From NCBI GenBank assembly GCA_016192825.1, contig JACPTK010000099.1, positions 62,001-126,000 of the forward strand: 64,000 nucleotides of DNA, in the 5' to 3' direction. The DNA is from Betaproteobacteria bacterium. GTDB lineage: Bacteria > Pseudomonadota > Gammaproteobacteria > Burkholderiales > SG8-41. Positions within the stretch are counted from its first letter, which is position 1. Every line of letters starts with the position of its first letter. The notes under the pieces are model-generated. The model was not told the DNA's origin, did no database searches, and saw only the letters and a list, made by a program, of their open reading frames with translations. A program made the position numbers and the translations under genes. Shown here piece after piece: positions 46,088 through 53,946 of the stretch.

Positions 46088-46942
46088 GTGCAGGTAATTG
46101 GCCCGCCACTTTCTGTAATTATCCTCGCCCAGCAGGCGGCTCATCTCTTCCGGGGTAGCGATTTTGGACTTGAGATCCTCCGGCGCGCCGCCGGCGTAGA
46201 GATGGGCGTAGGTATCGCGCAACGCCTTGACCGACGCGGCAACGGCCGGATGACCCTGCAGGCAGAACCGCACGCCGCGCGCAGAAAGCTCTTCGCGCTT
46301 CACGCCCGGCATGGTGCCCATTATGATCGGCAGTCGGACCTCGGCGCGTATCGCGTCCAGGTCCTCCAGTTTTTTCATCCCGACGATGAACAGCGCGTCC
46401 ACCCCGGTCGCGGCGTAGGCCTTGGCGCGCGCGACGGCGCTTGCCGTTTTCTCGGACTTGAGCGAAGCCGAGCGGGCCACGACGAGCAGGGCCGGATCCC
46501 GCCGGGCGGCCACCGCAGCGCGCAGCTTGCCCGCCATCTCGTCCACCGACACGAGTTCGGTCGCGCTCTCGGACCCAAATCGCGCGGGCATGATCACGTC
46601 CTCGATCGCGACGCCGGATACGCCCGCATGTTCGAGCTCCTCGACCGTGCGCATTACGTTGAGCGCGTTGCCGTACCCGTTGTCCGCATCCACGAAGACG
46701 CTAAGGTTGCTCGCGCGCGTGATGCGGCGAAGCTGATCCGAGAACTCGGTGAGCGAGTGCAGCGCGAGGTCGGGCGCCGCCAGCATCGTCGCCGCGCACA
46801 CTGACCCGGAAAGTATTCCCACTTCGTAGCCCACGGATTCCGCGACGCGGGCCGACAGCGCGTCGAATACCGTGGCTGGGGAAACGCATCGGGGTCCGTT
46901 GAGGATTGCGCGAAAGCGCTGTCGCTTCTCGGTCGGCGTCAT
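46085..46942 (-). CDS. Isocitrate lyase / PEP mutase superfamily enzyme
   Basis: Members cleave or form C-C or C-P bonds next to a carboxylate (oxaloacetate decarboxylase, methylisocitrate lyase, PEP mutase). The 285 residues have VSPATVFDALSARVAESVGY, the metal-binding FVDADNGYGNALNVMRTVEEL, VAIEDVIMPARFG and ATGVDALFIVGMKK. The KKCGH active-site loop of true isocitrate and methylisocitrate lyases is replaced by MPARFGSES. It lies at the end of the comA-tcuA-bug-bug-capA operon. Confidence 0.85.
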   Translation of the reverse strand: MTPTEKRQRFRAILNGPRCVSPATVFDALSARVAESVGYEVGILSGSVCAATMLAAPDLALHSLTEFSDQLRRITRASNLSVFVDADNGYGNALNVMRTVEELEHAGVSGVAIEDVIMPARFGSESATELVSVDEMAGKLRAAVAARRDPALLVVARSASLKSEKTASAVARAKAYAATGVDALFIVGMKKLEDLDAIRAEVRLPIIMGTMPGVKREELSARGVRFCLQGHPAVAASVKALRDTYAHLYAGGAPEDLKSKIATPEEMSRLLGEDNYRKWRANYLH

Positions 46943-46987
46943 CGGCAGTGTCCTCCGTAGTCGGCGGATCGCGTCATGCGCGTGCGC

Positions 46988-48118
46988 CTACAACGTCGTT
47001 TCGACGACCACTTCCGCACCGTCGACGCGGAACTTGTGCGGATGCTGATCGGATACCCATTCCGTGAACTTGAGCACCTCCGCGAACTTCGGATCATCCG
47101 GGGAAACCACGTACGGCTGTGCGCGGTGGTTGATGTAAGCCGGCAGAAAGGATACGCGCTCCACCCCCTTCTTTCCGATAACCGCCTTGGGCAGCATTGT
47201 CATCCGGCAGTGGGTCGGGAAGTAATAACGGCCGTTCGGTGGCAGGCATTCCTCGTCTATGGGCAGCCAGATCAGGTTCCAGTCATAGGTCGAGCGCGCG
47301 GTCTTGGGGGCGCCGGTCGTCATCAGGTTGCCTACGCTGTAGAAGCACACCTTGCCCTTGTAGACTTCCACGGCCTTGATGGAGTGCGCGTGGTGCCCGA
47401 TGATCAGGTCGGCTCCGGCGTCGATCGCCACATGCGCGATGGGCGGCTGATAGGTGCAGATGGTCTTGGGGACAAGGCGCAGGCCCCAGTGGATCGACAA
47501 AACCACAACGTCGGCATGCTGTTTGGCATTGCGCACGTCCTCCTGCATCGCCTTCACGTCTTCCTCGTACGGCACGGTAACGATGCGTGGCGGCGTGCCC
47601 GGCTGAAACTCCTCCGGCAGATAGTGAGTATGCGCGCGCAGCGGCGCGATGCCAGCCTTGCCCTTTGCCGCGGCCTGGCCGTCGCGCAACACCGAGCAGT
47701 AGGCGAGAAATGCGATCTTGATGCCATTGCGCTCGATGATCGCGGGCTTGCGCGCCTCGTCCGCGTCCTTGCCGCCGCCGATCACAAGCTTGCCCTTGCC
47801 GCGAAACAGGTCGACCGTGTCCAGCATGGCCTCCGGGCCCCAGTCCATCGCGTGATTGCTCGCCACGGAAACGATATCGATACCGGCGGCATCCCAAACG
47901 CCGGCCATCCTCGGATGCAGACGGCTGTGCTGCCCGGTCGGCCCAGTGGAGTACTGGGGCATCCACCCGCGCTCCGAGTAAGTGCGCTCGCACTGCCCAA
48001 GACGGATATCCGCCTGTTTCAGCACCGGGGTGATTAATGCCGCGAACTCTTCCGTCGGCTCGTACACGGGTCCGATGTCCCCGCCGCTCATCAACGTTAC
48101 GGTCTGCTTTTCGGCCAT
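46988..48118 (-). CDS. CapA family protein (metallophosphatase-like, PGA_cap domain)
   Basis: The 376-residue protein has the CapA core: LMSGGDIGP, a QADIRLGQCERTYSERG segment, DIVSVASNHAMDWGPEAMLDT, VVVLSIHWGLRL and LIIGHHAHSIKAVEVYKGKV, with the histidine and aspartate ligands of a calcineurin-like metal site. CapA was named for poly-gamma-glutamate synthesis, but this copy has no membrane segment and lies between Bug receptor and PEP-mutase-family genes, so a hydrolytic catabolic role is as likely. ATG 48118 is preferred over 48313. Confidence 0.82.
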   Translation of the reverse strand: MAEKQTVTLMSGGDIGPVYEPTEEFAALITPVLKQADIRLGQCERTYSERGWMPQYSTGPTGQHSRLHPRMAGVWDAAGIDIVSVASNHAMDWGPEAMLDTVDLFRGKGKLVIGGGKDADEARKPAIIERNGIKIAFLAYCSVLRDGQAAAKGKAGIAPLRAHTHYLPEEFQPGTPPRIVTVPYEEDVKAMQEDVRNAKQHADVVVLSIHWGLRLVPKTICTYQPPIAHVAIDAGADLIIGHHAHSIKAVEVYKGKVCFYSVGNLMTTGAPKTARSTYDWNLIWLPIDEECLPPNGRYYFPTHCRMTMLPKAVIGKKGVERVSFLPAYINHRAQPYVVSPDDPKFAEVLKFTEWVSDQHPHKFRVDGAEVVVETTL

Positions 48119-48149
48119 ATCCTTACCTTTTAACTTTGGTCCGCGCGCT

Positions 48150-49148
48150 TCACTTGACCTGCAATTTAATCTGCCGGACCAGATCCGAGAACCGCTTGAT
48201 CTCCTGGCGCAGCCTTTCGCCAAACTGCGCGGGTGTGCTCGCGGCCGGCTCCGCGGCCTGAGCTGCGAGTTGGTCGCGCAGGTCTTTTTGCTGAAGGGAT
48301 GTAAGCACGGCACCGTTTAGTCGAGCGATGATCGTTCCCGGTACCGCCCGCGGCGCCAGCAGCCCGTACCAGGAGCTGAATTCATAGCCGGCGACCCCGC
48401 TCTCGCGCAGAGTAGGAATGTCCGGGAGGGCGTTCGAACGTTGAGCTGTCGTGACCGCCATCGCCCGCACTCTGCCTGCCTTCACCTGTGGCAGCGCGGT
48501 TATCGGGCTGAGAATCATGGCCTGGGTCGTCCCGGCAACCGTATCGATGAGCGCCTGTGAAATTCCCTTGTACGGTATGTGCACAATATCGATGCCCGTG
48601 CCCACCCGGAACATTTCCATGGCGAGATGCGCCGCGGTGCCGGTACCGGCCGAAGCGTAGTTGATCTGTCCCGGCTTGGCCTTCGCAACAGCGACCAGCT
48701 CTCGCACGGATTTGACGGGAAGCGACGGGTGCACGATCAACATGAATGGCGTCGTTGCGATCATCGAAATCGGCGCGAAATCCTTGATCGGGTCGTACGG
48801 CAGCTTGCGGAACAACCCGGCGTTGATCGCGTGGACGGTGTTCGCGATCATGAACGTGTAGCCATCCGGCGCGGCGCGAGCCGTTAGTTCCGTGCCAATG
48901 ATGTTGCTCGCTCCCGGCCGATTGTCCACGATCACCTGCCGCGACAGCGTGTCCGACATCTTCTGTGCGACCATGCGCGCGACCGTGTCGGCGCCGCCGC
49001 CCGCGGAGAACGGGGCGATCATCCGCAGCGGCCTGACGGGAAATGTCTCGGCAGCGTGGCCGGCGACCGGGCTGAGCAGGTGGACCGCTAGGAACAGGGC
49101 ACCTGCCGCGTGCCGCGCAGTCCCCTTCATTGCGGTCGCGCGGCTCAT
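48150..49148 (-). CDS. Bug/TctC-family receptor (3)
   Basis: The 332-residue secreted receptor has a signal sequence ending SPVAGHAAE, FPVRPLRMIAPFSAGGGADT, VIVDNRPGASNIIGTEL, VHIPYKGISQALIDTVAG and PDIPTLRESGVAGYEFSSWY. It is closer to receptor 1 (38.1 kb) than to its operon neighbour receptor 4. Its ATG overlaps the receptor 4 stop (ATGA). Confidence 0.9.
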   Translation of the reverse strand: MSRATAMKGTARHAAGALFLAVHLLSPVAGHAAETFPVRPLRMIAPFSAGGGADTVARMVAQKMSDTLSRQVIVDNRPGASNIIGTELTARAAPDGYTFMIANTVHAINAGLFRKLPYDPIKDFAPISMIATTPFMLIVHPSLPVKSVRELVAVAKAKPGQINYASAGTGTAAHLAMEMFRVGTGIDIVHIPYKGISQALIDTVAGTTQAMILSPITALPQVKAGRVRAMAVTTAQRSNALPDIPTLRESGVAGYEFSSWYGLLAPRAVPGTIIARLNGAVLTSLQQKDLRDQLAAQAAEPAASTPAQFGERLRQEIKRFSDLVRQIKLQVK

Positions 49149-50146
49149 TTCGCCAACCCGAGGCCGGTCAGCACGACCTTTAGCTCGTCGTACTGACGCT
49201 TGTATTCATCCGCGCTGGGCCCGGAACGCATGAAATTTTCGACCCACAGGTTCTTCTCGATCTCACGCTTCCATTCCTCGGTTGCCACCAGCTTCTCGAG
49301 CGCCGCCTCCCAGAAACGCACCTGGTCGGCGGGCGTGCCGCGCGGCGCGGCGACGCCACGCCAGTTATTCCCGATGGCGTCCGCACCCAATTCGCGCCAG
49401 GTCGGCACGCCGGCTAGAGGGCCCGCCAGCCGGGCCGGTGCGGCCACCGCGACGACGCGCATCTTCCCGCCCTTGGCGAGCCGGACGAGGTTGGACGCCG
49501 TGGTGGCGATGAAATCGACGTGCCCGCCCAGCGTCGCGGTCACGGCCTCGCCTGATGCTTTGAACACCACCACCTTTAGGCGCTTCAGGTCGATGCCGGC
49601 GGCCTTCATCAGCATGCCGATCGCGATGTGATTGTGATTGCCCGCGCTGGTCGCGATGGCGGCGCTGTGCGCCGCCGGATCCTGCTTCAGGCGCTCGAGC
49701 AGTTCGCGGGCGTCCTTAACCGGCGAATCCGACCTGATGGCGAAACCGACAAACTCGGAAAAGAGTTGTGCAACCGGCACTACGTCGGTATGGGTCGGCT
49801 TGTTTACGCCGACGATGTGGTTGGTGAGCAACGTCGGCGACGTCGTGAGCATATAGTGGCTATTGCCGGCATGCTGGTTCAGATACGCGAGTCCGATGCC
49901 GCCTCCGCCGCCGGGCTTGTTGATGACGGTCGTCGGCACCGACAGGAGCTGCCGGTTCTGAATGATGGTTTGCATGACGCGTGCCGTGCGGTCCTGCGCG
50001 CCCCCGGGGCCGGTGGTGACGATGATCTCGACGTTGCGTTCTGGAGACCAGTCGGCCGCTTGCGTTCCTGGCTGAAATACTGCCAGCGAGAGCAGAACCG
50101 CCACGCCTGCCGCGAAGTTGCTTGTCTTGCGTGATTGCGATTTCAT
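49145..50146 (-). CDS. Bug/TctC-family receptor (4), divergent
   Basis: The 333-residue receptor has a signal peptide ending PGTQAA, then VEIIVTTGPGGAQDRTARV in place of the usual PFxxGG loop, VINKPGGGGGIGLAYLNQHA, and GVPTWRELGADAIGNNWRGV. The altered first loop suggests another ligand than receptor 3. AGGAGG lies 8 bp before ATG 50146. Two receptor genes in tandem in one operon is unusual. Confidence 0.88.
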   Translation of the reverse strand: MKSQSRKTSNFAAGVAVLLSLAVFQPGTQAADWSPERNVEIIVTTGPGGAQDRTARVMQTIIQNRQLLSVPTTVINKPGGGGGIGLAYLNQHAGNSHYMLTTSPTLLTNHIVGVNKPTHTDVVPVAQLFSEFVGFAIRSDSPVKDARELLERLKQDPAAHSAAIATSAGNHNHIAIGMLMKAAGIDLKRLKVVVFKASGEAVTATLGGHVDFIATTASNLVRLAKGGKMRVVAVAAPARLAGPLAGVPTWRELGADAIGNNWRGVAAPRGTPADQVRFWEAALEKLVATEEWKREIEKNLWVENFMRSGPSADEYKRQYDELKVVLTGLGLAK

Positions 50147-50208
50147 GGTTGGACCCTCCTCGGTCAATTGGATTTAAATGACACGAATCGTTTCTGCGTC
50201 GCTCCCGG

Positions 50209-51732
50209 TCAGGAGGCGGCCGGCCGGACCTTCGCGTGCTTCGCCGCGTTCGTTCCGGCCACCTTGCCGAAGACGGCCCCGCTGGTTAGCCCGGAGCCGC
50301 CCGGATAGTTGAAGTAGAAGATCCCGCCAACGATCTCTCCCGCCGCGAACAGCCCCGGAATCGCCGCGTTCATCTGGTCAAGCACTTCGGCCTCAGGATT
50401 GATTTTGATGCCCCCGAAGGTGAAGGTCACGCCGCAGGTGATGGCGAAGGCCTGGAACGGCGGCGTGTCGAGCTTCCGGGCCCAGTTCGACTTGGGGATC
50501 GCAAGGCCGGTGGTGCCGAGCCCGTCCTTGATCGTGGGGTTGAACGGCACGGTGCCGCTCGCGGCGGCGTTGTATTCATTGAGCGTCTTCAGGAGCTGGG
50601 CCTGGTCGACGCCTTCCATTTTCGCGACCAGCCCTTCGAGCGTGTCGGCCGTCACCTTGGTGCAATTGCGCCCGCGGTATTCCTCCCGCAGCAGCATCTC
50701 GACCTTTGCGTCGTAGATCTGCCAGGCGAACTGTCCTGGCTGCTCGAGCACCACATGGCCGTACTTGGCATAGGTGTAGGGCCGCAGGTCGGCCCCCTCG
50801 TCGACGAAGCGCTTGCCCTCCGCGTTGATCATCAGGCCGTACGGGTAGGAATGCCGCTGGAAACTGGTTCTCAGCGCGACTTCCCCGTAATCGGTCGCGT
50901 AGCGCTCCCAGCCGACCGCGTGACATCCGGACCAATGCCCGTAGGGCTGCGCGCCCACCTCGATCGCCATCTGGATGCCATCGCCGGTATTGAAGCGGGT
51001 GCCGCGCACTTTTGCGAGATCCCAGCCCTTGCCGAGGTAGCGCGTGCGCCATTCGGCATTGGCCTCGAAGCCGCCGCAAGCCAGCACGACTGCGCGCGCA
51101 TGGTGCGTCTCCGTTTTCCGGCCGCGGATCACTTCGACGCCGTGTATCCCCTCTTCGTCGTGGAGCAGCCGCGTGACGCGGCTGCCGTACGCCACCTGGA
51201 CGCCTTCGCGCACCGCCGTCGCAAAGAGCGCGTCCACGACGCCGATTCCGCCGCCCGACACCGTGATCGTGAGGCCGCCCCAGAACTTGACACGGCCGTC
51301 CAACTTGAACGACTGGCGGCCGTAATAGGGCAGGAAACGCACGCCCTTGCCCCGCATCCAGACCAGCGTATCCAGGCTGTGCCTGACGATGACTTCGCAC
51401 AGGTCCGGATTCGTCCGGTATTGCGTCACCCGCGCCATGTCATCGAAAAATTGCTCCTCCGAGTAGCTGCCGAAGTCGGTATTGGCGATCTCTTCCGGGG
51501 TCAGGTCCGGGACCAGCTTCCGGATATCCTCGACGCCTTGGTACACGGTGCGCCAGTTGCCGCCGGCAAATCCCGAATTGCCGCCGCGCTGGTCTTCGGG
51601 GGCCCGCTCGAACAGCTTGACGCTGGCCCCCGTTTCGCGCGCCGCCAGCGCGGCGCACAGCGCCGCGTTGCCGCCGCCCACGACGATCACGTCGACCGCT
51701 GATTTCCCGTCCATGCTCTTGCCGTCCGCCAC
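50209..51732 (-). CDS. FAD-dependent oxidoreductase, tricarballylate dehydrogenase (TcuA)-like
   Basis: The 507-residue flavoprotein has the FAD loop VIVVGGGNAALCAALAARE, RGGNSGFAGGNWRTVY, the ACGGFEANAEWR motif of the fumarate-reductase/TcuA group, and FTFGGIKINPEAEVLDQM with LFAAGEIVGGIFYFNYPGGS. TcuA oxidises tricarballylate to cis-aconitate in Salmonella. No TcuB or TcuC partner is seen. It is 9 bp downstream of the comA-like gene. Confidence 0.85.
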   Translation of the reverse strand: MADGKSMDGKSAVDVIVVGGGNAALCAALAARETGASVKLFERAPEDQRGGNSGFAGGNWRTVYQGVEDIRKLVPDLTPEEIANTDFGSYSEEQFFDDMARVTQYRTNPDLCEVIVRHSLDTLVWMRGKGVRFLPYYGRQSFKLDGRVKFWGGLTITVSGGGIGVVDALFATAVREGVQVAYGSRVTRLLHDEEGIHGVEVIRGRKTETHHARAVVLACGGFEANAEWRTRYLGKGWDLAKVRGTRFNTGDGIQMAIEVGAQPYGHWSGCHAVGWERYATDYGEVALRTSFQRHSYPYGLMINAEGKRFVDEGADLRPYTYAKYGHVVLEQPGQFAWQIYDAKVEMLLREEYRGRNCTKVTADTLEGLVAKMEGVDQAQLLKTLNEYNAAASGTVPFNPTIKDGLGTTGLAIPKSNWARKLDTPPFQAFAITCGVTFTFGGIKINPEAEVLDQMNAAIPGLFAAGEIVGGIFYFNYPGGSGLTSGAVFGKVAGTNAAKHAKVRPAAS

Positions 51733-51741
51733 GGCGTGCGC

Positions 51742-52548
51742 CTATTTCCCGCGCGAGTACGTCGCCGTCCGGTTGAAAGTCGGGTGCTTCCCCCATGCCC
51801 CGATGCGCGAGGCCTCCAGCGGCAGGGCCCGCGCGATATCGACGAACAAGTTCAGGTGCGGGCCGTGGTCGCAGATGTAGCGCGTATAGACGTGAGGGTC
51901 GTCCGCCTCCAGCATGACCGCGTTGATGTCGATCGCCGCGGCGATCTTCGACGCAACGTCGAAACGATATTCATTGGGATGGCGGCTCTCGGTGATGCCC
52001 TCGGATTCGAGCAGGACTTTCCATGCGCCGGCCTCGAGGCAGGCCTTCATGGTCGTCAGGAGCCGGTCCAAGTCCAGGTTAACCTTCTCCTCCGCCGTGA
52101 TCCCGTAAGCCACGCCGGCCTCGGCGATCGGGTGGATGCCGCGCGCCTTGACCTCCCGCACGAGCTCGCACAGGTCGGACAGGGAAAGGATGACGACCGA
52201 GCGGCAGACCTCGAGATACTGGATGCCCATGCCCTGCACCTGGTCGAGAAACCGCTTGACGGTTTCCCGGCCCTGCAGCAATGCATTCTCGAGCAGGGGC
52301 CCGCCCAACCCGATCCCCACGTTGAAATCCTTGCAAACCGCGACTTTCTCCGCGATCAGCTTGCGCGTCTGCAGGCGTGGCGCGAAAGCCGCCAGCTTCA
52401 AAATGTCGATGTAGTCGGCGCTCGCCTCGAATGCGTCCACGATGGACTTGATGCCGAGCCCCCTGTCGCGGGCGTAGGTGATGCCGCGGTCGCGCGGCTT
52501 GCGCGGACGCTCTGTCAACTCGATGGAATCGAACGCCAATTCGTCCAT
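51742..52548 (-). CDS. Phosphosulfolactate synthase (ComA) family protein
   Basis: ComA joins sulfite to phosphoenolpyruvate, giving (R)-phospho-3-sulfolactate. The 268-residue TIM-barrel product has RPRKPRDRGITYARDRGLGI, SADYIDILKLAAFAPRL, VGIGLGGPLLENAL, VLLESEGITES and LEADDPHVYTRYI, which fit the family. No ComB or ComC homologue is visible, so the bacterial reaction may differ. It is the first gene of a minus-strand operon and faces a CysB-like regulator. Confidence 0.82.
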   Translation of the reverse strand: MDELAFDSIELTERPRKPRDRGITYARDRGLGIKSIVDAFEASADYIDILKLAAFAPRLQTRKLIAEKVAVCKDFNVGIGLGGPLLENALLQGRETVKRFLDQVQGMGIQYLEVCRSVVILSLSDLCELVREVKARGIHPIAEAGVAYGITAEEKVNLDLDRLLTTMKACLEAGAWKVLLESEGITESRHPNEYRFDVASKIAAAIDINAVMLEADDPHVYTRYICDHGPHLNLFVDIARALPLEASRIGAWGKHPTFNRTATYSRGK

Positions 52549-52563
52549 TGCATCCTCCGCCCT

Positions 52564-52770
52564 AGGAGTTTGTCGGACTTAGGGCCGACAAACTCCTAAA
52601 TGCAAAACCGCCTGCGCGAAAACGAAAGAAAAAGGCAGTGAAAACCTTTATGTTCAGCCTGCTCGCGTGCCCGTTCGAGGCTAATAAGGGTCGTCATCCC
52701 GTATTTCATTCGAAATTCGCAGGCGGTTTTGCTGTGAGCAGCCTGTCGGAATGCCAAGTCCGACAGGCTG
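52564..52770. repeat. Composite palindromic (MITE-like) element, copy 2
   Basis: This has the same architecture as the copy at 22600-22804: AGGAGTTTGTCGG stem-loop, GCAAAACCGCC / GGCGGTTTTGC inner arms, CAGCCTGTCGG stem-loop at the right, flanked by CT on both sides. The two copies are readily alignable but clearly diverged in the middle. It lies in the regulatory gap between the comA-like operon and the divergent LysR gene. Confidence 0.85.
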
Positions 52771-52902
52771 CTAGGCGGCACGGTGACCGTTGCCGGAAGC
52801 GCCCGCGCCTTCCGGGCGTCCCGCCGGGCGCCGCATCGGCTTATTTGAGCCGAAACGTTAGCGATTCGGGGCCGGCAAATAAAAGAACTATTTATTCTCG
52901 GG

Positions 52903-52908
52903 TATAAT
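52903..52908 (+). promoter_or_regulatory. -10 element of the CysB-like regulator gene
   Basis: TATAAT stands in a locally AT-rich stretch 26 bp before the ATG at 52935. No good -35 hexamer is found 16-18 bp upstream, so the promoter may be weak or activator-dependent. Confidence 0.5.
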
Positions 52909-52934
52909 TTCTAGTTATCCTGGAACGTAAAATC

Positions 52935-53852
52935 ATGACCCTGCAACAGCTCCGCTACCTGTGCGAGATTGTGCGCCGGGGGCTGCACCTTTCCCAGGCC
53001 GCCGATGCGCTCCATACCTCGCAGCCGGGCGTCAGCAAGCAGGTGCAGCTTCTCGAACGCGAGCTCGGTGTGGTGATATTCAACCGCAAGCGCAACCGGC
53101 TCCTGGGCCTGACGGCCGTCGGCAGGGACATCCATCGCTACGCCGAGAAGACGCTCCAGGAGGCCGAGAACATCCGCAGCGTCAGCCAGGAGTCGAGGAA
53201 CGAGCTGACCGGCAACCTGGTGATCGCGACCACGCACACCCAGGCGCGCTATGCGCTGCCCCAGGTCATACGCACGTTCCGCCTGAAATTTCCGCGCATC
53301 CTGTTCGAGTTCTGGCTCGGCACGCGCGAGGAAGTCTTCCGGCGCGTCGAGGCGGACCAGGCGGACTTGGCCATCGGCACCGATTGCGGCATGGCATTCG
53401 ACGGCGTTTCGCTGCTGCCCTACGGGCGCCTGCAGCACAGCGTTGTGACCTGCCCCGGCCACGAACTGCTGCGGCTGCGCGCCCCCACGCTGGACATCGT
53501 CGCCCGGTATCCGCTGATCACGCACGCTTTCGACGGAGACGGCCAATGGAAGCTGGCCCGGTTCTTCGAATCCCGCGGCCTCAAGCCCAATATCATCTTC
53601 CGCGCCGTGGATGCGGACGTCTGCAAGGCCTACGTGGAGCTCGGTATGGGCATCTCGATCCTGGCGAGCGTCGCCTACGACAAGGCGCGGGACCGGCACT
53701 TGCGCGCGATCGGCGCCGATCACCTGTTCGAGCCCGAGACGCTTTTCGTCGGGCTGAACCGGCGGCGCTTTCATCGCCAGTTCGTTTACGATTTCCTCGA
53801 GAAGCTTTCGCCCGCCCTCACCCGCGAGAAGACCGAGGAGGCGGCCCGGTAG
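52935..53852 (+). CDS. LysR-family transcriptional regulator, CysB/Cbl group
   Basis: The 305-residue protein matches CysB closely in layout: MTLQQLRYLCEIV, ALHTSQPGVSKQVQLLEREL (HTH recognition helix), then VIATTHTQARYALPQVIRTF, DADVCKAYVELGMGISILAS and FLEKLSPALTRE. CysB and Cbl control sulfate and sulfonate assimilation. Transcribed away from a phosphosulfolactate-synthase-like operon, it is its likely regulator. MmgE and ThDP genes follow on the same strand. Confidence 0.92.
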   Translation: MTLQQLRYLCEIVRRGLHLSQAADALHTSQPGVSKQVQLLERELGVVIFNRKRNRLLGLTAVGRDIHRYAEKTLQEAENIRSVSQESRNELTGNLVIATTHTQARYALPQVIRTFRLKFPRILFEFWLGTREEVFRRVEADQADLAIGTDCGMAFDGVSLLPYGRLQHSVVTCPGHELLRLRAPTLDIVARYPLITHAFDGDGQWKLARFFESRGLKPNIIFRAVDADVCKAYVELGMGISILASVAYDKARDRHLRAIGADHLFEPETLFVGLNRRRFHRQFVYDFLEKLSPALTREKTEEAAR

Positions 53853-53946
53853 CCGCGGACACGCGCTGCCCGTCGTGTAACATGCCGGTTTTTGAACGAG
53901 AGGCCCGCGGCGCGACCGCTCCAGGCCGTCCGCCGGGGAAAACCAG

